From assembly GCF_029433295.1 (NCBI RefSeq), contig NZ_JAQTHV010000002.1, positions 248,001 through 312,000 of the forward strand: a stretch of 64,000 nucleotides of DNA. The letters are read 5' to 3'. The position numbers were made by a program, and so were the translations under genes. Numbering within the stretch: the first letter of the stretch is position 1; every line of letters begins with the position of its first letter. Below, one piece after another: positions 27,227 through 36,879 of this stretch. The stretch is from Bifidobacterium sp. ESL0784. GTDB taxonomy: Bacteria; Actinomycetota; Actinomycetes; Actinomycetales; Bifidobacteriaceae. A model generated the notes under the pieces. It made no database searches. It was not told where the DNA came from and saw nothing but the letters and a program-made list of their open reading frames with translations.

Positions 27227-27342
27227 TATAATGATGGCAGCAAGAGCTGATTGGTCGTGGACGAGACGTAATAGATCCACTTATGAGCCTACTGCCGTAT
27301 CGGATTCCACGAATCTGCCGACATTCTTAAAGGAGACACCGC

Positions 27343-28044
27343 ATGGCACGCAACGCACATCCCGAGGTGACCAGACGCCGCATTCTTGACGCGGCGCAGA
27401 AGCTGTTCGCCGCCAAAGGCTATGAAAACACTTCGATTCAGGACATCCTCGACGAACTCGGCGACCTCTCCAAAGGCGCGATCTACCACCATTTCAAGTC
27501 CAAACTGGACATTCTCGACGCCATCAGCGACGAGGACAACAAAAAATCCTCCGCCCAATATGATGCCTTTCTGGAACGCAAAGACCTCAACGGGCTGCAG
27601 AAGATCCGCGAACTGTTCCTCGGCACAATCACCGATACGGAACACGTCGAGCGTTTGAAAGGCCTGCTCCCCACCATGGACGACCCGCAGAATCTCGCCG
27701 AAAGCATCGGCATGTGGACGCACGCCCTACCTGGCGACCTACGCAAGCTCATCGATTGTGGCATCGAGGACGGTTCCATCATCACGGACTATCCGCAGGA
27801 GGCCGCCGAACTGATCACACTGCTGATGAACATGTGGTTCATGCCGAATTTCTACCCCGGTACCCGTAGCATTTTGCGACACCGTGCACAATGCTTGGCC
27901 ACCATATGCGTTTCCATCGGCGTCCCGGTGTTCACGAACGACATGATCGACCAACTCGCCGATTTCTACTCGCAGCTTCAAAGCCATGATTGCGCGGATG
28001 ACGCCATCACCGATGAAGGAAACAAAACCAAAAAGACGAAATAA
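27343..28044 (+). CDS. TetR family regulator of the adjacent exporter
   Basis: A 233-residue regulator: helix-turn-helix at about 15-50 (RILDAAQKLFAAKGYENTS, IQDILDELGDLSKGAIYHHF). The same palindrome lies before this gene and before the following MFS gene, so it most likely represses both. AGGAGA lies 8 bases before ATG. Confidence 0.9.
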   Translation: MARNAHPEVTRRRILDAAQKLFAAKGYENTSIQDILDELGDLSKGAIYHHFKSKLDILDAISDEDNKKSSAQYDAFLERKDLNGLQKIRELFLGTITDTEHVERLKGLLPTMDDPQNLAESIGMWTHALPGDLRKLIDCGIEDGSIITDYPQEAAELITLLMNMWFMPNFYPGTRSILRHRAQCLATICVSIGVPVFTNDMIDQLADFYSQLQSHDCADDAITDEGNKTKKTK

Positions 28045-28205
28045 GAACACTTGGAGATAACGTTTCTGACGACGAAATCGATTTCAAAAAGCCAAAACTA
28101 AAAACTCGGGCATTCCCTTAACCATTCATTGAAGAGTTGAAATAGCCAAGGAGTTTCGCAACAATCACAACAGAAGATATACCTCATAATTCTTTATTTT
28201 ATTTA

Positions 28206-28224
28206 CATACCGTCGGTCGGTATG
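28206..28224. promoter_or_regulatory. TetR operator upstream of the MFS gene
   Basis: CATACCGTCGGTCGGTATG: arms CATACCG and CGGTATG around 5 bases, with flanking TA/TA extending the symmetry. It is 29 bases before the MFS start. Confidence 0.75.
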
Positions 28225-28252
28225 TAATTTAAGAAATCTTGAAAGGAAAACT

Positions 28253-29581
28253 ATGAACACGGAAATCCACGAGCCAGCCACAGGATCTGCTTCGCCGCTG
28301 CGATCCGGCAACTTCATCCTGCTCATCGCCGGGCAGGGGCTCTCGCTGTTCGGCAATACGATGCTGCGCTTCGCCACGTCGATGTGGGTGCTCGATAAAA
28401 CCGGTTCGGCCACCGTTTTCGCCTCGCTGCTCTCCATCTCAATCATCCCGACCATTCTGCTCATGCCGTTCGGAGGAGTCATCGCCGACCGAGTCAACCG
28501 CCGCACCATGATGGTCGCGCTCGATGCCATCAGCGGATGCGTCGTACTGGCCGCAACCCTTGCGTTCGGCTTTATGGAGACCCATACCATCGTCTCAATC
28601 GCGGTGCTGCTCATCGCGCTCTCCGCACTTGACGCGCTTGAATCCCCCACCGTCAGCGCCGCCATCCCCCAAATGCTCGGTCATAAGGACGCCGTGTTGC
28701 TGCGTCGTGCCCAAGCGATTTCCAGCCAGGTCAACTCCATCATGCAGATCATCCCGACCTTCGCCGGCGGTGCACTTTACGCGCTGATCGGAATCCGCAC
28801 CATGATGGGCGCCACCACGCTCTGCTTCTTCGTCACCGCAAGTTTGGAGTGCTTCATCAAGCTCGGCAACGTACACCATCATCATGAAATAACGAAAGCA
28901 GGTAAAACCAAACCCTCATCCGATAAGCAGAGCATGCTCAAGGTTTTCCTCGCCGACATCCGCGACGCCGCCGTGTTTCTCAAAGCCAACCCGACGCTGC
29001 TGGAACTCCTTGCCGTCACCGCCGCCCTCAACTTCTTCCTCAACGGTGTCTCGTCCGTCGGCTCGCCGTATATCATCCGCACCGCGCTCAATTTCGGGGC
29101 CGACGTCTACGGCTATTCCGACGGCATCATGAGCGTCGTTTCCCTGCTCGATACCTTGCTAACCACGGCACTGGCCGCGAAACTGTTCATGCGACACATG
29201 CCGGCAACCGTCTACGCCGCCGCCCTTTGCTTCGCGCCGATTGCCGTGGTCTTCGCACTGCCGGTGAGCAGGTGGATAAAACTGGTCACGTTCATTGCCG
29301 CGTTCTGCCTGATCACGCTTTCCATCGATTTCGCCAACATCATCAGCGCCCCGACTCTTATGATGCTGATTCCCAACGAGCTGATGGGCAAGATCGGCGC
29401 GTTCATTTCGACCATCAGCCTTTGCGCGACGCCGCTGGGACAAATGGTTTACGGCCTGCTTTTCGACCGCATGACGGTTGCACCGATCATGGCCGGCACC
29501 GGCATCTGTCTTGCGATTGGTGCGTTCGCTCTTACGCCGATGTGCAGAAAGTTCGGAGACGAGGGTACCGGAAAGTCATAA
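28253..29581 (+). CDS. MFS transporter (12-TM, DHA3/macrolide-efflux-like)
   Basis: A 442-residue permease with about 12 hydrophobic segments, beginning with FILLIAGQGLSLFGNTML (TM1) and GGVIADRVNRRTMM (loop 2-3 motif A), as in macrolide-efflux-type MFS proteins. A His-rich loop (HHHHEITK) joins the two halves. GAAAGGAAA lies before ATG. It is controlled by the upstream TetR through the shared operator; the exported compound is unknown. Confidence 0.88.
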   Translation: MNTEIHEPATGSASPLRSGNFILLIAGQGLSLFGNTMLRFATSMWVLDKTGSATVFASLLSISIIPTILLMPFGGVIADRVNRRTMMVALDAISGCVVLAATLAFGFMETHTIVSIAVLLIALSALDALESPTVSAAIPQMLGHKDAVLLRRAQAISSQVNSIMQIIPTFAGGALYALIGIRTMMGATTLCFFVTASLECFIKLGNVHHHHEITKAGKTKPSSDKQSMLKVFLADIRDAAVFLKANPTLLELLAVTAALNFFLNGVSSVGSPYIIRTALNFGADVYGYSDGIMSVVSLLDTLLTTALAAKLFMRHMPATVYAAALCFAPIAVVFALPVSRWIKLVTFIAAFCLITLSIDFANIISAPTLMMLIPNELMGKIGAFISTISLCATPLGQMVYGLLFDRMTVAPIMAGTGICLAIGAFALTPMCRKFGDEGTGKS

Positions 29582-29622
29582 CCAAACCGACAGAATCCCC
29601 ACCTTCCCAACATGACGACAGA

Positions 29623-29677
29623 TAAATGTTGCTTTTTACTCGCCTGCTTGACCTACCTAAGTAAAAAGCAACATTTA
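29623..29677. repeat. 18-bp perfect inverted repeat, element B
   Basis: TAAATGTTGCTTTTTACT (29623-29640) and its exact reverse complement (29660-29677) flank a 19-base spacer. It lies between the convergent MFS and PAP2 genes, so it may act as a two-way terminator. Its ends and spacer resemble elements A (8929) and C (29690). Confidence 0.65.
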
Positions 29678-29689
29678 GACGCTATATTC

Positions 29690-29734
29690 GTGTCCTTTTA
29701 TCTACTAGGCTTACGCAAGCAAGTAAAAAGACAC
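29690..29734. repeat. GTGTC-ended inverted repeat, element C
   Basis: GTGTCCTTTTA (29690-29700) and TAAAAAGACAC (29724-29734) pair with one mismatch. The spacer TCTACTAGGC...AAGCAAG is similar to that of element A. It sits 12 bases from element B. Confidence 0.6.
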
Positions 29735-29840
29735 AAATAGGGATGGACCGGGACGAAGGGTGCAAGCCTGCCGATTTCCATTCTCTCGAAATACAGAAGG
29801 CACCATCCATGCATTGGCGTGGATGGCACAACTACACTGC

Positions 29841-31247
29841 TTACTCCTGCGGAGGCGCAGGTGGGGCACCGACCAGACCAAGCCTGGTCAATGGGGACGC
29901 CGTCAGCTGACGCACAGCAAGCGCAAGACCGAACATCAGGCAGCCCACGCCGAGGATGGCGGCCATGGTCAACGCACACGCACCGTTCTTGGCCCACGCG
30001 GCCATCATGTCGAGTCCAGGGTAAATCTGCCAAAGCATGTAGCCGGCATAGGCGCAGGAAACGACGCCGAAGGTAATCATAATGCTGCCGACAATCTGTA
30101 TGCTGGCCGACGACATACGGCTACCGGGGCTATCCATTCCGGATTTGCGTGTGAACGCGAGCGCAAGCAACATCAGTCCGCCGCCGATCAGCAGCGACAT
30201 CAGCACGTCTGACGGCCGATGCCAACGGCCTACAATCACCGATGCGGCGACAAGAATGCTATACGCTGATCCAAGCAAGGCGACCAACGCACGCCAGACA
30301 CGCGGAACCGCAACGAGCAGCACAAGCACCGACCCCACCGCAAGCAAGGTATGTCCTGACGGAGCGCTGTTTTCGTGTGTGGACATGACGCGCATAATCA
30401 TGGGTCTCGGCAAAAGCCTTTTCAGCCATGCGGCACCGTACGTAACGACCCCGAACACGGCCATCTGCCCAACCAGCCACCAACGTTTACGGACCGCCGC
30501 GATGATGAAGGCAACCACGGCAATCGCAAGGCTGACCACCACTATCACAACCCCACGGTTCAGCACATGCGAGACCGCGATAATCCAACCGGGCGCGCTC
30601 GTATTGAAACTTTGCCAGACGATTTCGTCAAAACTCTGACCTTCCAGCGTATGCACGCCGAACCAGTAAATCCCCGCCGCTGATGCAAAGCAAATCAGGG
30701 CGAGCACTACCGCAAGGATGCAGCTGGAGACGCGCGGGTGAACGGTCAGCGGATCGACCTGGGCAAGCCCTTTTTCAATCTCTTCTTCGTCCTTGGCGGC
30801 GTCCTTGTTCGAGATTGTGCCGGCGAAGTCGATATCAGGCTTCCCGGAATGGGCATCAGCGATGAGGGCGCTACTTGCCGAGACGTCGCCATCGCCCTCG
30901 AATGCAGTGTTCTGTTCGCCAAAAGCCACAAAATTTACGGGTTCGGGTTCCTTCGGGCTCGAACTTGCTTCTTGCGACGCGACAAACGCATTGACAGACT
31001 GAGCTTTGTTCAAAGCGCCATTAAACGGTTCATTGACGGCACTGACACGCGGGTCGCCGTCCGATTGTTCCCGCGCAGACGGTTCCGGCTGAGGCGTTGC
31101 AGGCGTCTGGCTAGCATTCTGGGAAGGTAGGGGCGTCTCGACCTGAGCCCGGGGAGGCACGGGAATCTCGATTTTGGCCTGATTGCGCGGCGCAGGCTCC
31201 TGAGAATCGTCGGCCGGTACTTTCTGCCCAATGGAATCGTCAGTCAT
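29841..31247 (-). CDS. PAP2 family phosphatase with disordered N-terminus
   Basis: A 468-residue membrane protein. The first 170 residues are Pro/Ala/Glu/Ser-rich and lack a fold. They are followed by six hydrophobic segments carrying the PAP2 motifs KRLLPRP, PSGHTLLA and GRWHRPSDV (nucleophile His in the last). Such enzymes dephosphorylate lipid phosphates or undecaprenyl pyrophosphate at the outer face of the membrane. Confidence 0.88.
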   Translation of the reverse strand: MTDDSIGQKVPADDSQEPAPRNQAKIEIPVPPRAQVETPLPSQNASQTPATPQPEPSAREQSDGDPRVSAVNEPFNGALNKAQSVNAFVASQEASSSPKEPEPVNFVAFGEQNTAFEGDGDVSASSALIADAHSGKPDIDFAGTISNKDAAKDEEEIEKGLAQVDPLTVHPRVSSCILAVVLALICFASAAGIYWFGVHTLEGQSFDEIVWQSFNTSAPGWIIAVSHVLNRGVVIVVVSLAIAVVAFIIAAVRKRWWLVGQMAVFGVVTYGAAWLKRLLPRPMIMRVMSTHENSAPSGHTLLAVGSVLVLLVAVPRVWRALVALLGSAYSILVAASVIVGRWHRPSDVLMSLLIGGGLMLLALAFTRKSGMDSPGSRMSSASIQIVGSIMITFGVVSCAYAGYMLWQIYPGLDMMAAWAKNGACALTMAAILGVGCLMFGLALAVRQLTASPLTRLGLVGAPPAPPQE

Positions 31248-31411
31248 GGTTTTCAGTTTAGATGGCGCAGACTACGAGTGTGCTTGTGTTCGCAACTCAG
31301 GTCGGAATATCTACAAGTCATCCAAATATCCTGGGGCGCAAAACACGACTCCCGCATATAACGACGCTGAAACGCCACCTAGAGGCGCCGGATACGCAAT
31401 GGTGCAAACGT

Positions 31412-31439
31412 AAAAGGAGACCCGCCGAAACGGGTCTCC
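31412..31439 (-). terminator. Strong minus-strand terminator without an obvious upstream gene
   Basis: GGAGACCCG (31416-31424) and CGGGTCTCC (31431-31439) are perfect 9-bp arms with a 6-base loop; on the minus strand the stem is followed by TTTT. The only minus-strand candidate feeding it is the 31-codon frame at 31469-31564 or an unannotated RNA. Confidence 0.7.
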
Positions 31440-31468
31440 CAACAAGCTCAAACTAAAGGCGGATATCT

Positions 31469-31564
31469 TCACAACTCCATCGTCGTAACGGTAAGCTTTA
31501 TCATCGGCCCGTTCAACGTAATAGTCATCGAGACCTTGTCTTTTTGTGGATCTGCCCTGTTCAT
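31469..31564 (-). CDS. Possible small protein, 31 residues
   Basis: ATG at 31564 opens a frame ending in TGA at 31469-31471, 30 bases before a strong terminator. The peptide starts MNRADPQKDKVSMTI and ends in a Thr/Leu/Met-rich stretch. It is below normal gene length, the ribosome-binding site is poor and no family is recognised. The case rests on the terminator placement. The rest of 31248-31899 shows no gene; a single perfect DnaA box (TTATCCACA) lies at 31830-31838. Confidence 0.25.
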   Translation of the reverse strand: MNRADPQKDKVSMTITLNGPMIKLTVTTMEL

Positions 31565-31899
31565 TTGTGCTTGTACTCCATATTATGTACCACCAGCCCG
31601 TCGACTACAAACCAAAACCGGAGTTTGTGCACTATTGGTCAATATCGTTTCTTTCCATCCTGTAATGCACATAAAATGTCGCGATTTGTTCTGTTCAACG
31701 AATAGGTTGTGCGCTTCTGTCGTTTCATTATTCCCGCAGCGTAACCATTGGAAATACAGAAGGCAAATGCCGAAATAAGGTGTTCGATTTATGCAGATTT
31801 AGCAAGAATCACGATGTGTTAAAAATTAGTTATCCACAATACGATGAATTCAGCGTTTCTTTGCTTCCATAGCTCTATGGCAATGCTTAGAGTAGGGAT

Positions 31900-34128
31900 A
31901 TGGCACAGATTTTTGACGCACCCTCGAAGGCGCTGCTCCGCAGCCAGATTGCCGAGCACATCGCCGAAACCGAGAAGAACGACAAGCGCAAGGCGCTGCC
32001 GGAAGAGCAGCAGCTGCCCGCAGACCGTTATTTTGACCGTGAACTCAGCTGGCTCAAATTCAACAAACGCGTGCTCGAGATGGCGGAGGACCCCGAGGTC
32101 CCATTGCTGGAACGCGCCAATTTCGCAGGCATCTTCGCCTCGAATCTCGACGAGTACTTCATGGTGCGCGTCGCCGGCCTCAAACGCCGTATCGACACCG
32201 GCATCGCCGTGACGTCGGCCTCGGGCCTGAGCCCGCGCCAGCAACTGCGTTCGATCAGCGAGACCGCACACGAACTGCAAGCCGAGCATGCCAACGAGGC
32301 CATCAAACACATTCTTCCCGAATTGGCGAAGGAACATATCGTGCTTCTGAGCTGGGACCGGCTCACCAGCGCCGAGCAGGAACGGCTTTCACGGTATTAC
32401 CGCCAGCAGGTCTTCCCGGTCTTGACACCGCTCGCCTTCGATCCCGCCCACCCGTTCCCCTATATTTCCGGCGGCTCCCTGAACCTTGCCGTTTTGGTGG
32501 AGAACCCGAACAGCGGCAAGACGCATTTCGCCCGTGTCAAGGTTCCCGATAATCTCAACCGCTTGGTTCCCGTCGACGACCTGACCGACGAGGAAAGCCG
32601 CGAGGAACGCTATGGCTTCATCACCATGGAGAACCTCATCATCGCCCACCTGGAATCGCTGTTCCCCGGCATGATCATCAAGGAGGCACGTTCGTTCCGT
32701 GTCACCCGCAACGAGGACATCGACGTCGAAGAAGATGATGCCGAAAACCTGTTGAACGCGATGGAAAAGGAACTGCTGCGCCGTCGTTTCGGACCGCCGA
32801 TCCGCCTTGAGATCAGCGATGCCACCAGCCCGTTCCTCTCCCAGCTTCTGGCACGCCGCCTGCGCGTCAGTGAGGATGAAATCTTCCGTCTGCCCGCACC
32901 GCTCGATATGAAACTCATGTTCGAGCTGCAGGACATCGACCGGCCGGATCTCAAGAACAAACCGTTCATCCCGACCACCAACCGGCAAATCGCCACGGTC
33001 GAATCAAGCCGTGCGCAGGACATCTTCGCCGCCATCCGCGAGCGCGACATCCTGCTGCACCACCCCTACGATTCGTTCTCGACTTCGGTGCAGGCCTTCT
33101 TGGCCCAGGCCGCGGCCGACCCGAGAGTGTTGGCCATCAAGCAGACGCTCTACCGCACCTCCAGCAATTCGCCGATCATCGACGCACTGGTCGACGCGGC
33201 GCACGCAGGCAAACAGGTCCTGGCGCTGGTCGAAATCAAGGCACGTTTCGATGAGGATGCCAATATCGCATGGGCCCGCAAGCTCGAACGTGCAGGTGTC
33301 CATGTCGTCTATGGCATCGTGGGTCTGAAGACACACTGCAAGCTTTCTCTGGTCGTGCGTCAGGAGGCGGAAGGCCTACGCCGCTACTGCCACGTCGGCA
33401 CGGGCAATTACAACCCGAAGACCGCCCGCCAGTACACCGATCTCGGCCTGCTGACCTGCGACCCGGTGGTGGGGCAGGACCTGACGCGCCTGTTCAACCA
33501 GCTTTCCGGCTATGCGCCGCGTTCCAGCTTCCATCGTTTGCTGGTCGCTCCACGCACATGCCGCAGCGGCCTCATCCAGCGCATTCGCCGCGAAGAGGAC
33601 GCAGCGCGTGCGGGCCACGAATCCTGGATCAAGATCAAGGTCAACTCCATCGTCGATGAAAAGACTATCGATGCCCTCTACCGTGCCAGCCAGGCCGGAG
33701 TGAAAATCGATCTCATCGTACGCGGTATATGCGGCCTGAAGCCCGGGGTTCCCGGCTTGAGCGAGAACATTCGTGTCCATTCAATCCTCGGTCGTTTCCT
33801 CGAGCACAGCCGCATCTACGCCTTCGCGAATTCCGCGGGTCCACAGATTGGCGAAGGCCCGGCCTCCGGCCCGGAAGTCTGGATCGGCTCGGCCGATCTG
33901 ATGCACCGCAATCTCGACCGTCGCGTAGAAGCCTTGGTGCGCATCACCGACCCCGAGGAAATCACTTCCCTGATCAAGTATGTCGATCTGCAGATGGCCG
34001 ATACCACTTCGTCGTGGCATATGCAGCAGGACGGCACCTATATTCGCCATTCGCACGATAAGGACGGCAAGCCTCTGGTCGATTGCCAGGAACTGCTGAT
34101 CAAGACCCACCAACGCGGCCGAAAATAA
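31900..34128 (+). CDS. ppk1: Polyphosphate kinase 1
   Basis: Reversibly polymerises the gamma phosphate of ATP into polyphosphate. The 742-residue protein has the PPK1 N domain ([17 protein letters not shown]), the head domain, and C1/C2 domains with the autophosphorylated-His region ([15 protein letters not shown]) and [13 protein letters not shown]. An intact full-length enzyme. The Nudix/phosphatase gene follows 21 bases later, so they are probably one operon. Confidence 0.95.
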   Translation: MAQIFDAPSKALLRSQIAEHIAETEKNDKRKALPEEQQLPADRYFDRELSWLKFNKRVLEMAEDPEVPLLERANFAGIFASNLDEYFMVRVAGLKRRIDTGIAVTSASGLSPRQQLRSISETAHELQAEHANEAIKHILPELAKEHIVLLSWDRLTSAEQERLSRYYRQQVFPVLTPLAFDPAHPFPYISGGSLNLAVLVENPNSGKTHFARVKVPDNLNRLVPVDDLTDEESREERYGFITMENLIIAHLESLFPGMIIKEARSFRVTRNEDIDVEEDDAENLLNAMEKELLRRRFGPPIRLEISDATSPFLSQLLARRLRVSEDEIFRLPAPLDMKLMFELQDIDRPDLKNKPFIPTTNRQIATVESSRAQDIFAAIRERDILLHHPYDSFSTSVQAFLAQAAADPRVLAIKQTLYRTSSNSPIIDALVDAAHAGKQVLALVEIKARFDEDANIAWARKLERAGVHVVYGIVGLKTHCKLSLVVRQEAEGLRRYCHVGTGNYNPKTARQYTDLGLLTCDPVVGQDLTRLFNQLSGYAPRSSFHRLLVAPRTCRSGLIQRIRREEDAARAGHESWIKIKVNSIVDEKTIDALYRASQAGVKIDLIVRGICGLKPGVPGLSENIRVHSILGRFLEHSRIYAFANSAGPQIGEGPASGPEVWIGSADLMHRNLDRRVEALVRITDPEEITSLIKYVDLQMADTTSSWHMQQDGTYIRHSHDKDGKPLVDCQELLIKTHQRGRK

Positions 34129-34149
34129 CCATGGAAAAGCGAGCGGTAG

Positions 34150-35568
34150 ATGACCTCCGAGATTAAACCTTCACATGTCGTTGAATCGGCGGGGGGCATA
34201 CCCTACCGCTGGATTGCCGATGGCATTGCCACAGGTGTCGACGCGCGAGCGGAAAAAGCGACCAAATTCGCTGAAGATCGCGCGTCCCACAGCACCAGCA
34301 AACGCAAACGGCAGAAACACAAACTGCCATTGACGCAAGCGGAAATCCACTTCCGCGCCATCATCACGCAGTTGGAAGTCTGCCTGGTGCATCGTCCGAA
34401 ATACGACGATTGGAGCTGGCCGAAAGGCAAACTCGAAGAACATGAATCCTTCCGTCACGCGGCGATACGCGAGATGGAAGAGGAAACCGGTGTCCCGGTG
34501 GCGTTGGGCCCAAGCATCGGCGAAGTCGAATATCCCCTTAACAGCGAGGGCAAGAATTCAAAGCACGGCAAAACCGGTAGCAAAACCGGCACCATCTATA
34601 CCAAGCATGTCGTCTACTGGATGGCACACCCGATTTCAGCAGAAGCCGCAAAAAGCCAAGAGCAGGCAGTAGGCACCATCAGGCCCGCAAAAACCAGCGA
34701 AATCGACGAAGTCCGGTGGCTCACTATTCCACAGGCCCGCAAGCTGCTCTCGCACCCGCACGACCGTGATATCCTCGACCAATTCGTCGACCGTATCCAG
34801 GAAGGCGCACTTCAGGCGCAGAAACTGATTATCGTCCGTCACAGCAAAGCCGTGGCCCGCAAGCGTTGGAACGGAACCGATGCGAACCGCCCCATCATTC
34901 CCCGCGGCGCGGCGGCGAGTTTCGCCCTGAACCAGGAGTTGGGCTGCTATGCACCGCAAAAGCTCGCCTCCTCCCCCTGGCTGCGTTGCATGGAAACACT
35001 GGAACCCTACGCCTGGCATACGGGACTTGAAATCACGCAACTGCCTGCACTTACCGAGGACGCCTTCGCGGCGGACCCCGACGCAGCGTGGCAATGCGTT
35101 GCTGACGTCATTGACGATTTGTCCACCGACACCGATGCCACAGCCGCAGCCAATCGCGCCGTACGAGCCGGCACCAAAGCCGTGGTCAGGATCAGCGATA
35201 ACGCCGATCCTGCCGGTAAGCCAGATGACAACGCCGAAGGAAATAAGCATAGCAAGAATTCAGATACGACCAATAAGGAAGATGCCGTCAACGGCCAGAC
35301 TCCAAACGAAGCCGAAACAACGACTCCCGAAGATGAAAGCACGCCCAAGCAATATAGTCGTACGACCGCGATCTGCATGCACCGGCCCGTCATCGGCGGG
35401 ATTTTCGAGCATCTGCGGACCATGTGCGCCTCGAAATCGCTGGCCAAACAGCTTATCGCTAAGTCACCTTACATGCCGACAGGTAATGCAGTAGCATTAT
35501 TTATCGTGAAAGACGCGGAAGGCCCGCGTATCATCGATATCCAAAGAATGGCTCCAGTTGTCTACTAA
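34150..35568 (+). CDS. Nudix hydrolase fused to histidine phosphatase (MutT1-like)
   Basis: A 472-residue two-domain protein. The N-terminal Nudix box GKLEEHESFRHAAIREMEEE (93-112, continuing ETGV) matches GX5EX7REUXEEXGU. A histidine phosphatase domain follows, with LIIVRHSKA at 226-234 (RH at 230-231), and the second catalytic His may be in ICMHRPVIGG. The arrangement is that of mycobacterial MutT1, which hydrolyses 8-oxo-(d)GTP and diadenosine polyphosphates. A Lys/Thr/Asn/Glu-rich insert of about 60 residues splits the phosphatase domain before its last motif. It follows ppk1 and overlaps the next gene. Confidence 0.88.
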   Translation: MTSEIKPSHVVESAGGIPYRWIADGIATGVDARAEKATKFAEDRASHSTSKRKRQKHKLPLTQAEIHFRAIITQLEVCLVHRPKYDDWSWPKGKLEEHESFRHAAIREMEEETGVPVALGPSIGEVEYPLNSEGKNSKHGKTGSKTGTIYTKHVVYWMAHPISAEAAKSQEQAVGTIRPAKTSEIDEVRWLTIPQARKLLSHPHDRDILDQFVDRIQEGALQAQKLIIVRHSKAVARKRWNGTDANRPIIPRGAAASFALNQELGCYAPQKLASSPWLRCMETLEPYAWHTGLEITQLPALTEDAFAADPDAAWQCVADVIDDLSTDTDATAAANRAVRAGTKAVVRISDNADPAGKPDDNAEGNKHSKNSDTTNKEDAVNGQTPNEAETTTPEDESTPKQYSRTTAICMHRPVIGGIFEHLRTMCASKSLAKQLIAKSPYMPTGNAVALFIVKDAEGPRIIDIQRMAPVVY

Positions 35569-36553
35569 CCCAGTGCATTACAGTTCAGGCTCTGTCAATT
35601 CCGCCCACCCCGGCTTTGCACCCGCAAGAACGGGCTCTTCGCGCCCGGCCCGTCCTGCCCAGCTCGACCCGGCTTTGACCGAGAAAATGGCCGGCGGCAT
35701 GGATCCGGAGGAAATCAACGAGATGAGCCACGCCTCGGCGCAGGCCATGCTCGACCGAGTCCACCATACGCAGGACCCGCAAATCGTCGAGCGCGTGCTC
35801 ACGTTAGTCGACCGCGAAGGCGTCGATATCATCGCGGAGCTTTGGAGCAGGTCGGAGCCGGATTCCCTGCCGGGTATCCTCTGGCGGCTATATCTGCTGC
35901 GCACTTGGATGCGCAAGAACCAACGATCGTTGGCTAGCCTGTATCGTATCGCCGAGCCAGAAGATACTGCGGCTTCGGCCATCGCCGGCGTCGACACTCC
36001 GCCTACCGCCGAAGACATCGTGCATACCGCGGATTCGATACTCTCCGGCGCTTTTACAGGTGATTTCGCTGTCGCGCTCGAACGCGCTTCCGCCTTCATC
36101 GATGTCATCGCCAAAGGTCTCGCGATTCGAGCGAAAATGCTGACCGGCCAGGCGCGCAAAGTCGAAGCGGAACAAGCTGCCCGTCGCGAAGCGCATATGC
36201 GCGATTTGCAGCGTGAGGTCGAAGCAGCGGAGGCCGCTGAGGCAGCGCAACAGGTTGCCGACGAGGCCTCGGATCATTCAGATACACAAAACGGCAACGA
36301 TAACGACAACCGCGGCACGGCTTACGGCGACACCGACCGTAACGAGCCCGCCGCCAACCGTTACAATTCCGCTTTGCATGATGCGGACGACCGTTATCGT
36401 GCAGGCAAAGGCCCAGCGAGTTCAGCAGGTCCCGCATCCAATGATCCACGTACCGTCGCCGCACGATTGCTCCACACCGGCAGCAATCTCATGACGACTT
36501 CCGCGGATTTCCGTCACGGAGCCAGCCTCTGGCGTCAAGGAAAGCTGGAGTAA
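35558..36553 (+). CDS. Hypothetical protein, 331 residues
   Basis: Not recognised. The central part (about 45-200) looks helical and folded, with a Trp/Leu-rich stretch (LPGILWRLYLLRTWMRKNQ); an Ala/Glu/Arg-rich coiled coil covers about 200-235, and an Asp/Asn-rich disordered linker precedes a conserved-looking C-terminus (VAARLLHTGSNLM, then FRHGASLWRQGKLE). The start is a TTG at 35558 overlapping the previous gene by 11 bases; a GTG at 35573 is the alternative. It is soluble, with no signal peptide. It is probably in the ppk1 operon. Confidence 0.75.
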   Translation: MSTNPVHYSSGSVNSAHPGFAPARTGSSRPARPAQLDPALTEKMAGGMDPEEINEMSHASAQAMLDRVHHTQDPQIVERVLTLVDREGVDIIAELWSRSEPDSLPGILWRLYLLRTWMRKNQRSLASLYRIAEPEDTAASAIAGVDTPPTAEDIVHTADSILSGAFTGDFAVALERASAFIDVIAKGLAIRAKMLTGQARKVEAEQAARREAHMRDLQREVEAAEAAEAAQQVADEASDHSDTQNGNDNDNRGTAYGDTDRNEPAANRYNSALHDADDRYRAGKGPASSAGPASNDPRTVAARLLHTGSNLMTTSADFRHGASLWRQGKLE

Positions 36554-36879
36554 CCCGGCGCGAAGCGCATCGGGACAAATCAAAGTAGTCCAGTGGTCCT
36601 ATGCGGAAGCTGGAGTAACCCAGCGCCATGGGGCCCGGCCAAAACCATACTTTACGCGCTCGGCGTGTAAACGCAGGATGACCCGTTATACTTGGGAGAC
36701 GCGCTGGACCGTGCTTAAGCCCCGGGCTTCATTTTTTGCCGCTGCGAGCGGCGTTCGCGCCGACAGGCGCTTTCACGGTTCAGCGTTTTACTTTTCTTTT
36801 TCGACGTCATATCGCGGACCGATTGCCTATTCGCGTTTTCGATTTTCAAAAAACCATGGCTGGGCATATCCTTGGAGGT
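36554..36879 (+). other. Intergenic leader before upp
   Basis: A 15-base direct repeat, AAGCTGGAGTAACCC, occurs at 36542-36556 (overlapping the previous stop) and 36607-36621. A -10-like TATACT lies at 36687-36692, which would give upp a leader of about 190 bases; a GCCGCT/AGCGGC hairpin is at 36738-36752. No gene is seen, although the upp frame is open back to 36736. Confidence 0.4.

Noticed and set aside
31830..31838. DnaA box upstream of ppk1
   Set aside because: A single TTATCCACA without neighbours is expected by chance in a window this size.
36738..36752. Pyrimidine attenuator in the upp leader
   Set aside because: Only a short GCCGCT/AGCGGC hairpin is seen, with no matching anti-terminator or PyrR-type binding loop.
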